This document shows positions 19,072 through 28,359 of a stretch of DNA of 64,000 nucleotides, in pieces. The notes below the pieces were generated by a model. It did no database searches. It saw nothing but the letters and a program-made list of their open reading frames with translations, and was not told where the DNA came from. The stretch lies in the NCBI GenBank assembly GCA_029266525.1, contig JAQSWQ010000007.1, positions 1 through 64,000 of the forward strand. Direction: 5' to 3'. Each line of letters begins with the position of its first letter. Within the stretch, counting starts at the first letter, position 1. Origin of the DNA: Microvirga sp. (GTDB lineage Bacteria > Pseudomonadota > Alphaproteobacteria > Rhizobiales > Beijerinckiaceae). Made by a program: the position numbers and the translations under genes.

Positions 19072-20667
19072 ATGCGCCCGACGAACCTGCTGCGCCGCTT
19101 CGCTGTTGTCGCCGCCGCCTCGACCGTCCTCTGCGGCTCCGCCTTCGCGCAGACCTTGACGATCGGCGTCCGCGCCGGCCCCGAATCGATCGACCCGCAC
19201 TACACCGCGACCGGCACCCATGCGGAGGCGCTGAAGCACGTCTTCGACACGCTCGTGTGGTCGGGCGACAAGCTGCAGCTCGAGCCGGGGCTCGCCGCTT
19301 CCTGGAAGGTCGTCGATCCGACGACCTGGGAATTCAAGCTGCGCGAAGGGGTGAAATTCCACGACGGCTCGGACTTCACGGCCGAGGACGTGAAGTTCTC
19401 GATCGAGCGCATCCCGATCGTCTCGGGCCCGAATCCGACCATGATCTATGTCCGGCGGGTCAAGGAGGCAAAGGTCGTCGACCCGCATACGATCCACATC
19501 GCGACCGACGGGCCGGCGCCGACGCTGCCGAACGACTTCATCCGGCTGTTCATCGTCTCGCACAAGGCGGCGGCCGGGCTCACCAAGGAGAGCGCGAACC
19601 AGGCCTTCAACTCGGGCAAGGCGGCGGTCGGCACGGGTCCGTTCAAGTTCGTGTCCTGGACGCCGAAGGAGGAGTTCACGGTCGAGCGCTTCGACCAGCA
19701 CTGGCGTGGCGCCTCGCCGTGGCAGAAGGTCGTGCGCAAGGAGATCCCGAACGATTCGGCCCGCGTCGCACAGCTCAAGGCTGGCCAGGTCGACATGATC
19801 GTGCGCGTGCCCGCAGCAGACGTGCCGACTTTGGAAAAGGACCAGAAGCTCAGGATCGTGAAGGTCGACACGCCTTACGTCTTCAACCTCGAATTCGACT
19901 TCCGCGACAAGCCTCCGCAGATCTCGGGAAAGGACGGCTCGGCCTTGGCCCAGAACCCGTTCAAGGACCCCCGTGTGCGCGAGGCAGTCGACCTCGCCAT
20001 CGACCGCCCCGCGCTCGCCGAGGTCTCGATGGAGGGGCTCGGCAAGCCGGTGACCCAGATGGTGACGCCCGGCATCTTCGGCTACAACGACAAACTCCCC
20101 GAGCTGAAGCCTAACGTGCAGCGCGCGCGCCAGCTCCTTGCCGAGGCCGGCTACCCGAACGGCTTCAAGGTCACGCTCAACTTCACCAACGACCGTTTGC
20201 CGGGAGACCGCGCCGTCGGGACCTCGCTTGCGCAGATGTTCGCCCGCGTCGGGCTCGACGTGCAGGCGAACGGCCAGCCCGCGGCGGTGCTCTTTCCGGC
20301 CCGCACGCGCGGCGACTACTCCTTCGTCATGTCGGGCTGGGGCACGATCACCGGCGAGGCGCACTACACGCTGTCCTCGCTCGGCCACTCGAACGACCCG
20401 CAGCGCAAGATGGGCGCCTTCAACTGGCGCGGCTACAAGAACGAGGCGCTCGACAAGCTTCTGCAGGATGCCGCGGTCGAGCTCGACGAGGGCAAGCGCC
20501 GCCAGCTCCTCGAGGATGCCGGCGCGCTGTTCATGAAGGAGCGCGTCTCGCTTCCGCTCGTGGCGGTCTCGTCGGCCTGGGCGCTGCAGAAGGACAAGGT
20601 CGACATCCCGAAGCCGCGCAGCGACGAGGACACGCTCGCGCACGACATCGTGCCGGCGAAGAGATGA
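19072..20667 (+). CDS. ABC transporter substrate-binding protein, family 5 (peptide/nickel type)
   Basis: Signal peptide; WEFKLREGVKFHDGSDFTAEDVKFSIER. Confidence 0.93.
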   Translation: MRPTNLLRRFAVVAAASTVLCGSAFAQTLTIGVRAGPESIDPHYTATGTHAEALKHVFDTLVWSGDKLQLEPGLAASWKVVDPTTWEFKLREGVKFHDGSDFTAEDVKFSIERIPIVSGPNPTMIYVRRVKEAKVVDPHTIHIATDGPAPTLPNDFIRLFIVSHKAAAGLTKESANQAFNSGKAAVGTGPFKFVSWTPKEEFTVERFDQHWRGASPWQKVVRKEIPNDSARVAQLKAGQVDMIVRVPAADVPTLEKDQKLRIVKVDTPYVFNLEFDFRDKPPQISGKDGSALAQNPFKDPRVREAVDLAIDRPALAEVSMEGLGKPVTQMVTPGIFGYNDKLPELKPNVQRARQLLAEAGYPNGFKVTLNFTNDRLPGDRAVGTSLAQMFARVGLDVQANGQPAAVLFPARTRGDYSFVMSGWGTITGEAHYTLSSLGHSNDPQRKMGAFNWRGYKNEALDKLLQDAAVELDEGKRRQLLEDAGALFMKERVSLPLVAVSSAWALQKDKVDIPKPRSDEDTLAHDIVPAKR

Positions 20668-20924
20668 GCGCGGTGTCTGCCGTCCATTACTTCCGCTCGA
20701 CGGCGGGCCACCTGCACGGCTTCACCGACGATCGGAGCGGAGCGAAGCTGCCACAGGAGCAGGGACCGTGGCGCTTCGTGCGCACGGTCGCGCCGGACGA
20801 GGGCTGGACGGCTGCCGCCGAAATAGGCGCCGTTCGCGCCGGCATCCGGGCGAACGGTTTCTTCCTCGCCGATTACTCCGGCGAACTCACCTTCGATGAG
20901 GCCGCGGTGAAGCCGGGCGACTGA
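20664..20924 (+). CDS. Hypothetical protein, 86 aa
   Basis: ATGA overlap with the SBP stop suggests translational coupling; no family recognised. Confidence 0.5.
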   Translation: MSAVSAVHYFRSTAGHLHGFTDDRSGAKLPQEQGPWRFVRTVAPDEGWTAAAEIGAVRAGIRANGFFLADYSGELTFDEAAVKPGD

Positions 20925-21058
20925 CCCGGTTGCGCGCCTTTGTTCAGCCATGTTGATCAACGGCCGCTAAACGGCGCGCTGCCCGGCCGTTCAGCAGCGC
21001 GGTCGTAGATGTCTTCCTGCCCGCCGGCCTCGATACAGCGGCGGGTAGGGAGAAACAG

Positions 21059-21304
21059 ATGTTGCGCGCTTTCGTGCTTGCGACCGTGGCGGCTGCCGGG
21101 ATTGGCGCCGCGCTTCTCGGGACCAGCGCCCCCGCCGCCGCGGGGCAGTGGGGACACGGCTATGGGTATGGCGGTCCCCGCCACTACGGCCCGCCGCCGC
21201 GGCATTACGGGTGGGGCGGCCCGGGCTGGCGCCATCGTCACCACGGCCACCGTCACTGGGCCCGCCCGGTGCCGCCGTGGCACCGTCACGGCCCGCGCTG
21301 GTGA
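21059..21304 (+). CDS. Small secreted His/Gly/Tyr-rich protein
   Basis: Signal peptide MLRAFVLATVAAAGIGAALLGTSAPAAA, then His-rich tail; followed by a strong terminator. Confidence 0.65.
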   Translation: MLRAFVLATVAAAGIGAALLGTSAPAAAGQWGHGYGYGGPRHYGPPPRHYGWGGPGWRHRHHGHRHWARPVPPWHRHGPRW

Positions 21305-21326
21305 CGCGCGCGGACGACTCGAAGCA

Positions 21327-21356
21327 GCCCTCCCGGCAATCCGGGAGGGCTTTTTT
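21327..21356 (+). terminator. Rho-independent terminator
   Basis: gccctcccgg caat ccgggagggc tttttt, perfect 10-bp stem plus U-tract. Confidence 0.9.
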
Positions 21357-21428
21357 CATCCGGGACCTTTGCCGGGCTGGCGCTTGCCGATATGTGGCGG
21401 TCTCCCGCCGAGAGTTCCGGTACAGGCC

Positions 21429-22139
21429 ATGCGTATCGCCGACATGAACTGGATGCAGGTCGAGGCGTATCTCGCCTCCGATGACCGCTGCGTCCTGCCG
21501 ATCGGCTCGACCGAGCAGCATGCGCAGCTCTCGCTCTGCGTCGACGCCATCCTGGCCGAGCGCGTGGCAGCCGAGGCGGCGGAGCCGCTTGGGGTACCTG
21601 TCTATCCGGCCATGCCCTTCGGGCTCGCACCCTATTTCCTGGCTTTCCCGGGCACCATCTCGCTGAAGGTCGAGACTCTGCTCGCGGTGGTGCGCGATGT
21701 TGTCGCCTCGGTGCACCGGTCGGGCTTCCGGCGCGTGCTGATCGTCAACGGCCATGGCGGGAACATGCCCGTGGCGGCGCTCGCGCAGGAGCTGATGGCG
21801 GAGCGCCCGAGCCTGTCGGTCAAGTTCCACAGCTGGTGGAATGCGCCGAAGACCTGGGCCAAGGTCCAGGAGATCGACGCGTCCGGCACCCACGCCAATT
21901 GGATGGAGAACTTTTCGTGGACGCGGCTCGCCAATGAGGCTGCCCCCGACGCCGCGAAGCCCGCGCCCGACCTCGCGCTGATGCGCGCATCGCCGCCCGA
22001 CGACGTCCGCACCATCCTCGGCGACGGATGCTTCGGGGGCGAATACCAGAAGCCTGACGAGATCATGCTCGAGCTCTGGCGGGCCGGGGTCGCGGAAACG
22101 CGCGAGGCGCTGGAGGGTCCGTGGCCGAGCCGGTCCTGA
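21429..22139 (+). CDS. Creatininase family protein
   Basis: LPIGSTEQHAQLSLCVDAILAE; VNGHGGNMPV; metal-binding motifs of the creatinine amidohydrolase family. Confidence 0.85.
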   Translation: MRIADMNWMQVEAYLASDDRCVLPIGSTEQHAQLSLCVDAILAERVAAEAAEPLGVPVYPAMPFGLAPYFLAFPGTISLKVETLLAVVRDVVASVHRSGFRRVLIVNGHGGNMPVAALAQELMAERPSLSVKFHSWWNAPKTWAKVQEIDASGTHANWMENFSWTRLANEAAPDAAKPAPDLALMRASPPDDVRTILGDGCFGGEYQKPDEIMLELWRAGVAETREALEGPWPSRS

Positions 22140-23161
22140 TCTGGGGCGCCGGCGCGATCGGCGGCACGATCGGGGCCTATTGGAGGCGCGCCGGAATCGA
22201 CGTGCTGCTCGTCGACAAGGACGCCGAGCACGTCGAAGCCTGCCGCACCGCCGGGCTTTCGATCGAGGGGCCGGTCGACAGCTTCAAGGAAGTCATCCCT
22301 GCCGCGACGCCGGACGAGATCGACGGGGTCTTCAGTCGCATCGTGCTCGCAGTCAAGGCGCAGCACACCGAGGAAGCGCTCGATGCGCTCGCGTCCCACC
22401 TCGCCGAGGACGGCTATGTCCTCTCGGCCCAGAACGGGCTGAACGAACTTGCAATCGCACAGCGGATCGGGCCCGAGCGGACCATGGGCTGCTTCGTCAA
22501 TTTCGGCGCCGATTGGCTCGGGCCCGGACGCATCCTCTACGGCAACCGCGGCGCTGTCGTGACGGGCGAGATCGACCGCTCTATCCGCGAGCGCACGCGC
22601 GAGATGCACGCGCTTCTCAAGCTCTTCGAGCCCGAGGCGGTGCTGACCGACGACATCTGGGGCTATCTCTGGGGCAAGCTCGCCTATGGCGCGATGCTCT
22701 TCGCGACCGCGCTCACGCCGGACTCGATGTCGGAGAACTTCGCGGATCCGGCGCGGGCGCCGGCCTGGCTCGCGCTCGGGCGGGAGGTGGTCGCGGTCGC
22801 GCAAGCGCGCGGCGTGACCCCGCGCGGCTTCGGCGAATTCAGGCCCGAGGCCTTCGCGCCCGGCGCGCCCGAGACCGAGGCGCTCGCCGTCACTGCCTGG
22901 CTCGCCGACTACACCAGCCGAACGGCTAAGACGCATTCCGGCATCTGGCGCGACCTTGCGGTGCGCAAGCGCAAGACGGAGATCGACGCGCAGATCGGGG
23001 TCATCGGCGCGCTCGCGCGCGAGAAGGCCATCCCGACCCCGGCGCTCGACCGGCTTGTCACCCTCATCCACGACGTGGAGGACGGACGCCGCAAGCAATC
23101 GATCGAGACCTTGAACGAGCTTCTGAAGGCATGCAGCTCCGATTTGACGCCCGCGCCGTGA
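22121..23161 (+). CDS. 2-dehydropantoate 2-reductase family protein
   Basis: ILIWGAGAIGGTIGAYW-type N-terminal dinucleotide fold; LAVKAQHTEEAL; QNGLNE; WGYLWGKLAYG. Confidence 0.85.
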   Translation: MAEPVLIWGAGAIGGTIGAYWRRAGIDVLLVDKDAEHVEACRTAGLSIEGPVDSFKEVIPAATPDEIDGVFSRIVLAVKAQHTEEALDALASHLAEDGYVLSAQNGLNELAIAQRIGPERTMGCFVNFGADWLGPGRILYGNRGAVVTGEIDRSIRERTREMHALLKLFEPEAVLTDDIWGYLWGKLAYGAMLFATALTPDSMSENFADPARAPAWLALGREVVAVAQARGVTPRGFGEFRPEAFAPGAPETEALAVTAWLADYTSRTAKTHSGIWRDLAVRKRKTEIDAQIGVIGALAREKAIPTPALDRLVTLIHDVEDGRRKQSIETLNELLKACSSDLTPAP

Positions 23162-23886
23162 TCGTCACGGGCGCGGCCCAGGGGATCGGGCGCGCCATCG
23201 CGCACGCCTTCCGGGAGGGCGGCGCGCGCGTGCATCTCGCCGATCTCGACGAGGCCGGGGTCCGGCGAAACGCGGAGGAGGTAGGCGCCATCGCGCACCC
23301 GGTCGACCTATCCGATCGCGCCGGCGCGCACCGGCTTGTCGAGACTGTCGTCGCAGCCGAGGGCCGGCTCGACGTGCTGGCGCTCGCGGCCGGCGGGGTG
23401 CGCGGGCAAACTGGGCGTCCGATCGAGGAGATCTCCGAAGCGGATTGGCGCGCGCTGTTCCAGGCCAATGTCGACGGGGCGTTCTGGCTTGCCCAGGCCG
23501 CCGCTCCGCACATGAAGCGCGCCGGCTGCGGGCGCATCGTCACGATCTCGTCGGGCGCGGGGCTTCGTCCGAGCTTGACCGGCATCCAGGCCTACGCGGC
23601 CGCGAAGCACGCGCTGGTCGGGCTGACGAAGCAGCTTTCCTGGGAGCTCGCACCGCACGGCATCACCGTGAACTCGGTCGCGCCCGGCTTCGTCCTGTCC
23701 AATCCCGCGACCGAGCGGCAGTGGGAAAGCTATGGTCCCGAGGGGCAGAAGCGGCTTGTGGATTCGATCCACACTAAGCGGCTCGGCTCGCCGGAGGACA
23801 TCGCAGCGGCGACGCTGTTCTTCGCAAGCGAACAAGCGGGCTGGATCACCGGCCAGGTCCTGTCGGTCGACGGCGGGCGGTCCTAG
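23131..23886 (+). CDS. SDR family oxidoreductase
   Basis: VTGAAQGIGRAIA; YAAAKHALVGLTKQLSWELAPHGITVNSVAPGFV; VDGG. Confidence 0.92.
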   Translation: MQLRFDARAVIVTGAAQGIGRAIAHAFREGGARVHLADLDEAGVRRNAEEVGAIAHPVDLSDRAGAHRLVETVVAAEGRLDVLALAAGGVRGQTGRPIEEISEADWRALFQANVDGAFWLAQAAAPHMKRAGCGRIVTISSGAGLRPSLTGIQAYAAAKHALVGLTKQLSWELAPHGITVNSVAPGFVLSNPATERQWESYGPEGQKRLVDSIHTKRLGSPEDIAAATLFFASEQAGWITGQVLSVDGGRS

Positions 23887-23940
23887 AGCATGATCCTGAA
23901 AGTGGGAACCGGTTTCGGATAAAGATCATGCGAAAACAAA
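23885..23940. repeat. Rhizobiales-type dispersed palindromic element
   Basis: agagcatgatcctgaaagtgggaaccggtttcggataaagatcatgc; inverted gcatgatc/gatcatgc arms; form familiar from many Rhizobiales intergenic regions. Confidence 0.75.
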
Positions 23941-23982
23941 GGGATAGAGCGGGATGGCGAGTCGAAGAGAACTCATCCGGCT

Positions 23983-25143
23983 CTAGCCGGCCGCGCGCTT
24001 GCCGTCGCGCGGCATCTCGCGCACCCCGAACTCCGCGTGGATCGCTTCGGTGTGCTCGCCGAGGCCGGGCACGCGGCCGAGCTCAGGCAGGACCCCGTCG
24101 AAGATCATTCCGGGCGCGAGGAGCTTCACCGGCCCGGCGGGCGTTTTGACCTCGACGACCCGGTTCTGGGGGTGGGCCTTGAGGTCCTCGAGCGTGCTCA
24201 CCCGGCCATAGGCGACGCGCGCCTCCTCGAGCCGCTCGATGATCGTCTCTCGGGAGGCGGCGGTGAACGCCTCGGCGATGATGGCATCGAGGGCCGGCCG
24301 GTTCGCGACGCGGAGCGGGTTGGTTGCAAAGCGCGCGTCATCCGCGAGCTCGGGTCGGCCGAGCACCTCGGCGCACAGCATCCGCCACTCGGTCTCATTC
24401 TGGATCGAGAACAGCACGGCCTTGCCGTCGCCGCAGACGTAGTCGCCGTAAGGTGCGATGGTCGGGTGATTCAGCCCCGAACGCACCGGCGTGTGCCCGC
24501 CATAGACGTATTGGAGGTACGGCACGTTCATCCAGTCGGCGAGGGCGTGGTAGAGCGACACTGCGACGTGGCGGCCTTCGCCCGTGCGGCCGCGTCCGAT
24601 CAGCGCCTGCAGGATGCCCTGGAAGGCCGTCATGCCCGCGGCGATGTCGCAGACCGAGACGCCGACGCGGGCCATCCCGTGCTCGTTGCCGGTGACGGTC
24701 GAGAGCCCGGTCTCGGCCTGCACCAGGAGGTCGTAAGCCTTGAGATCGCGATAGGGCCCTTCGTCGCCATAGCCCGAGATCGAGCAGGTGATGAGGCGCG
24801 GGTTCTTGCCCCGCAGTTCGTCCGGCGCGAAGCCGAGGCGCTCGACCGCGCCCGGAGCGAGGTTCTGGATGAACACGTCTGCCCGCTCGACCAGGGAGGC
24901 AAGGAGAGCGCGGTCTGCCTCGCTCTTGAGGTCGAGGCAGACGGATTCCTTGCCGCGGTTCAGCCACACGAAATAAGCGCTCTCGCCCTTCACGTAAGCA
25001 TCGTAGCGCCGGGCGAAATCGCCCTCCGGCCGCTCGACCTTGATAACCCGCGCGCCGGCGTCGGCGAGGCGCCCTGAAGCGTAGGGCGCCGCCACCGCCT
25101 GCTCGACCGAGACGACAAGGAGGCCTTCGAGGTCGCGGTTCAT
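23983..25143 (-). CDS. CaiB/BaiF family (class III) CoA-transferase
   Basis: ADAGARVIKVERPEGDFARRYD; LNRGKESVCLDLKSEADRALL; SISGYGDEGPY. Confidence 0.92.
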   Translation of the reverse strand: MNRDLEGLLVVSVEQAVAAPYASGRLADAGARVIKVERPEGDFARRYDAYVKGESAYFVWLNRGKESVCLDLKSEADRALLASLVERADVFIQNLAPGAVERLGFAPDELRGKNPRLITCSISGYGDEGPYRDLKAYDLLVQAETGLSTVTGNEHGMARVGVSVCDIAAGMTAFQGILQALIGRGRTGEGRHVAVSLYHALADWMNVPYLQYVYGGHTPVRSGLNHPTIAPYGDYVCGDGKAVLFSIQNETEWRMLCAEVLGRPELADDARFATNPLRVANRPALDAIIAEAFTAASRETIIERLEEARVAYGRVSTLEDLKAHPQNRVVEVKTPAGPVKLLAPGMIFDGVLPELGRVPGLGEHTEAIHAEFGVREMPRDGKRAAG

Positions 25144-25270
25144 CCCGCGAGCAATGCCACTCCAGACGATCGTTCTCAACAGGAAAGCGCCCTACGTCCG
25201 ACGCAGCCGCTTGCCGATCTTCCGGCTGCTGACTATTTATCTGACTATCTCCACTCGTCGGGATCGCATC

Positions 25271-25528
25271 GTGAAAAGCTGGCCAGTACAGGACGCCAAG
25301 GCGCGTTTCAGCGAGCTGCTCGATCGCTGCCTCGAGGAGGGGCCGCAGATGGTGACGAAGCGAGGCGCGGAGGCAGCCGTGCTCGTGCCGCTCGCCGAGT
25401 GGAAGCGCCTCCAGCATTCGGCTCGTCCGACCTTGAAGGAGCTGCTGCTGGCAGATCAGCCTCGCGCGGACATCCCGGTGGCGCCGCGGGGCAGGCTGCG
25501 CCGACGCGCACCTCGAGCGCTCGACTGA
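25271..25528 (+). CDS. Type II antitoxin, Phd/YefM family
   Basis: WPVQDAKARFSELLDRCLEEGPQMVTKRGAEAAVLVPLAEWKRL; GTG start. Confidence 0.85.
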   Translation: MKSWPVQDAKARFSELLDRCLEEGPQMVTKRGAEAAVLVPLAEWKRLQHSARPTLKELLLADQPRADIPVAPRGRLRRRAPRALD

Positions 25529-25530
25529 GC

Positions 25531-25947
25531 ATGGCTTATCTTCTCGACACCAATGTTGTCTCCGAGCTGCGCCGGCCGCGTCCGCATGGCGCGGTGCTCG
25601 CCTGGTTGAGCGACATCCCCGATGCGGAGCTGCATGTCTCGGCCGTGACGCTCGGCGAGCTGCAAGCCGGCGTCGAAGTCACGCGCGAGCAGGATCCGGC
25701 GAAGGCGGCCGAGATCGAAGCTTGGGTCGATCGGCTTGCCGAGGCCTACAACGTCATATCAATGGATGCCCGCTGCTTCCGACAATGGGCGCGGCTCATG
25801 AGCCGTCGATCGGGCGACCTTGTCGAAGACGCAATGATTGCCGCCACCGCGCAGGTGCATGGGCTGATCGTAGCGACACGCAATACGCGCGACTTCACAG
25901 CGCTCGGCGTCGGGTCGTTCAACCCCTTTCACGGGCGCAGCCGTTGA
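25531..25947 (+). CDS. Type II toxin, PIN domain (VapC/FitB-like)
   Basis: MAYLLDTNVVSELRRPRP; acidic PIN residues, DAMIAATAQVHGLIVATRNTRDF. Confidence 0.9.
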   Translation: MAYLLDTNVVSELRRPRPHGAVLAWLSDIPDAELHVSAVTLGELQAGVEVTREQDPAKAAEIEAWVDRLAEAYNVISMDARCFRQWARLMSRRSGDLVEDAMIAATAQVHGLIVATRNTRDFTALGVGSFNPFHGRSR

Positions 25948-25984
25948 GAACCGGGCGGCGGCAGCCTTCCGCGTATGGGCGCTC

Positions 25985-26830
25985 CTAGCTCGCGAAGCGG
26001 CCCTGCGCGGCCATCGAGACCCGGCCATCGCTCAGCGCCTTCGCTTCAACCTTCTCACCCACGGGCGCGGTGGCAAGGCTCAGAGGCCGCCCGACGAAGC
26101 TTGGAGAGAGGCCGCGGAACGCAAAATGCTCGATCCGCCTTCCCCGCCCCTCGCGCGCCGCCGCGCGCAGGAGCAGCGTCGCGATCAGCGGTCCGTGCAC
26201 GACGAGGTCGGGATAACCTTCGACCTTCCGGGCGTATTCCTGGTCGTAATGGATGCGGTGGCCGTTGAAGGTCACCGCCGAATAGCGGAACAGCAGCACG
26301 GGGTCCGGCGTGATCGTCTGCACGATGCGCTCGCAGGCGTCGCCTGTCGCGGCGGGCTCCGGAGGGCTCTCGCCAAGCTTCGGATCCTCGCGATAGACCA
26401 GCGTCTGGCGCTCGGTCACGCAGGGCAGGCCTTCCTGCATGTAGAGGTGGTCGAGCTCGAGGAAGCAGAGCAGGCCGCTGCGGCCCTTCTTGAGCTCAAG
26501 CGACGCGATGGTGGTCTGCCGCGTGACGTTCAGCCCGACGATCAGCGGGGCGTGGAAAGTGAGCGCCCCCGCCGCCCACATCCGGCGCGGCAGCGGCACC
26601 GGCGGCATGAAGCCCTCGCGCTTCGGGTGGCCGTCGCGCCCGAGGCCGCTCGCCCGCACGCCCGGATTGCCGAGACACCAATGGATGCCGAGCGGCGCCT
26701 CGTCGCCGGATTCGTAACGGCGTGGCTCCTCGTCGAGCATCGCGTCGAAGGCTTCCGCGAGCCGAGGTGTGAGGAGGTCCGAGCGCACCTCGGTGCGGCC
26801 GATCCAGCTCTTGAGGTGATCGAGGTCCAT
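25985..26830 (-). CDS. HTD2/MaoC-like hot-dog 3-hydroxyacyl dehydratase (FAS1-type dehydratase N-terminal region)
   Basis: RRMWAAGALTFHAPLIVGLNVTRQTTI; LLFRYSAVTFNGHRIHYDQEYARKVEGYPDLVVHGPL. Confidence 0.82.
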   Translation of the reverse strand: MDLDHLKSWIGRTEVRSDLLTPRLAEAFDAMLDEEPRRYESGDEAPLGIHWCLGNPGVRASGLGRDGHPKREGFMPPVPLPRRMWAAGALTFHAPLIVGLNVTRQTTIASLELKKGRSGLLCFLELDHLYMQEGLPCVTERQTLVYREDPKLGESPPEPAATGDACERIVQTITPDPVLLFRYSAVTFNGHRIHYDQEYARKVEGYPDLVVHGPLIATLLLRAAAREGRGRRIEHFAFRGLSPSFVGRPLSLATAPVGEKVEAKALSDGRVSMAAQGRFAS

Positions 26831-27161
26831 CGTGCTTCTGGGCAGGTGAGGGCAGGCCGGGGTGGAACGAAACCGCCGGCCGTGCTATATGCGGAGTGGA
26901 CGAGGAGGGTCTCCCCTCCCCGCCCTTTAGCAGGCTATCCGAGAGCCACGCGGAGGGTGAGGGTCCAGCTCACCTTCCGCACTCTGCGGATGCTTACCGA
27001 TACGCTGATGCGCGGGATGATCCGCCACATCTTTGTATCCTCCGTGATCGGGCGAGGCTGTCGCCCGCAGGCATCGAGAGCCGATTCTCGACGCGGGGCT
27101 CCTGGTCGAGCCCTGGCTTCCGCCCGATCGCCGCGACAATAGACGCGCTTCGCGGTGCCGC

Positions 27162-28334
27162 TCAATACGAGCGCGGCAGCCCGAGCACGTGCTCGGCGAG
27201 ATAGGCGAGGATGAGGTTGGTCGAGATCGGCGCCACCTGATAGAGCCGCGTCTCGCGGAACTTGCGCTCGATGTCGTATTCCTCGGCGAAGCCGAAGCCG
27301 CCATGGGTCTGCACGCAGACGTTCGCGGCCTCGAAGGAGGCGTCTGCCGCAAGCATCTTGGCCATGTTGGCCTCAGCGCCGGGGTTCTGGCCGGCCTCGT
27401 AGAGGCGCAGCGCCTCCTGCACCATGAGCTCGGCCGCCCGCATGTTGGCGTATACTCTGGCGATCGGGAACTGGACGCCCTGGTTCTGGCCGATCGGACG
27501 GCCGAACACCACGCGCTCCTTCGCATAGGCGACGGCCTTGTCGATGAACCATTTCGCATCGCCGACGCACTCGGCGGCAATCAGGATGCGCTCGGCGTTC
27601 ATGCCGGAGAGGATGTAGCGGAAGCCCTTGCCCTCCTCGCCGATCAGGTTCTCGGCCGGGACGCGCAGATCGTCGAAGAAGACCTCCGTGGTCGCGTGGT
27701 TCATCATGGTGCGGATCGGGCGGATGGTGAGGCCGTTGCCGCGCGCCTCGCGCATGTCGACGAGGAACACCGAAAGCCCCTCCGTGCGCTTCTTCACCTG
27801 ATCGAGCGGCGTGGTGCGGGCGAGGAGCAGCATCAGGTCCGAATGCTCGGCCCGCGAGGTCCAGATCTTCTGGCCCTTGACCAAATAGGCGTCATTGCCT
27901 TCCCGGCGCGCGGTCGTCTTGAGCGCCGTCGTGTCGGTGCCGGAGGTCGGCTCAGTGACGCCGAAGGCCTGGAGGCGCAGGCGCCCGGCGGCGATCTCGA
28001 GCAGATACCGCTCCTTCTGCTCCGGCGAACCGTGCCGCAGCACCGTGCCCATGGTGTACATCTGGGCATGGCAGGCGGCGCCGTTGCAGCCGGCGCGCTG
28101 GATCTCCTCCAGGATCGCGGCCGCGCCCGAGAGCGGCAGGCCGGCGCCGCCGTACTCTTCGGGAATCAGGACGGAGAGGAAGCCGGACTGGGTGAGCGCG
28201 TCGACGAACTCGCTCGGATAGCGCCCCTCGCGATCGAGGCCCCGCCAATACTCGCCCGGGAAGCGCTCGCACAGGCGGGCCACGGCTTCGCGGATCTCGG
28301 GATAGGCGGCAGCTCGCTCAGCTCCCTCGGGCAC
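27162..28334 (-). CDS. Acyl-CoA dehydrogenase family protein
   Basis: LQAFGVTEPTSGTDTTALKTTA; NLIGEEGKGFRYILSGMNAERILIAAE; QTHGGFGFAEEYDIERKFRETRLYQVAPISTNLI; GTG start. Confidence 0.92.
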   Translation of the reverse strand: MPEGAERAAAYPEIREAVARLCERFPGEYWRGLDREGRYPSEFVDALTQSGFLSVLIPEEYGGAGLPLSGAAAILEEIQRAGCNGAACHAQMYTMGTVLRHGSPEQKERYLLEIAAGRLRLQAFGVTEPTSGTDTTALKTTARREGNDAYLVKGQKIWTSRAEHSDLMLLLARTTPLDQVKKRTEGLSVFLVDMREARGNGLTIRPIRTMMNHATTEVFFDDLRVPAENLIGEEGKGFRYILSGMNAERILIAAECVGDAKWFIDKAVAYAKERVVFGRPIGQNQGVQFPIARVYANMRAAELMVQEALRLYEAGQNPGAEANMAKMLAADASFEAANVCVQTHGGFGFAEEYDIERKFRETRLYQVAPISTNLILAYLAEHVLGLPRSY

Positions 28335-28359
28335 GATCGACCTCCGCCGGACCTGCGGG

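Noticed and set aside
19039-20643. 534-aa minus-strand ORF antisense to the peptide SBP
   Set aside because: Mirror-frame artefact; the plus strand has an SBP with signal peptide and conserved motifs.
23885-23940. Rho-independent terminator of the SDR gene
   Set aside because: Inverted arms exist, but there is no U-tract and the sequence matches a dispersed palindromic repeat instead.
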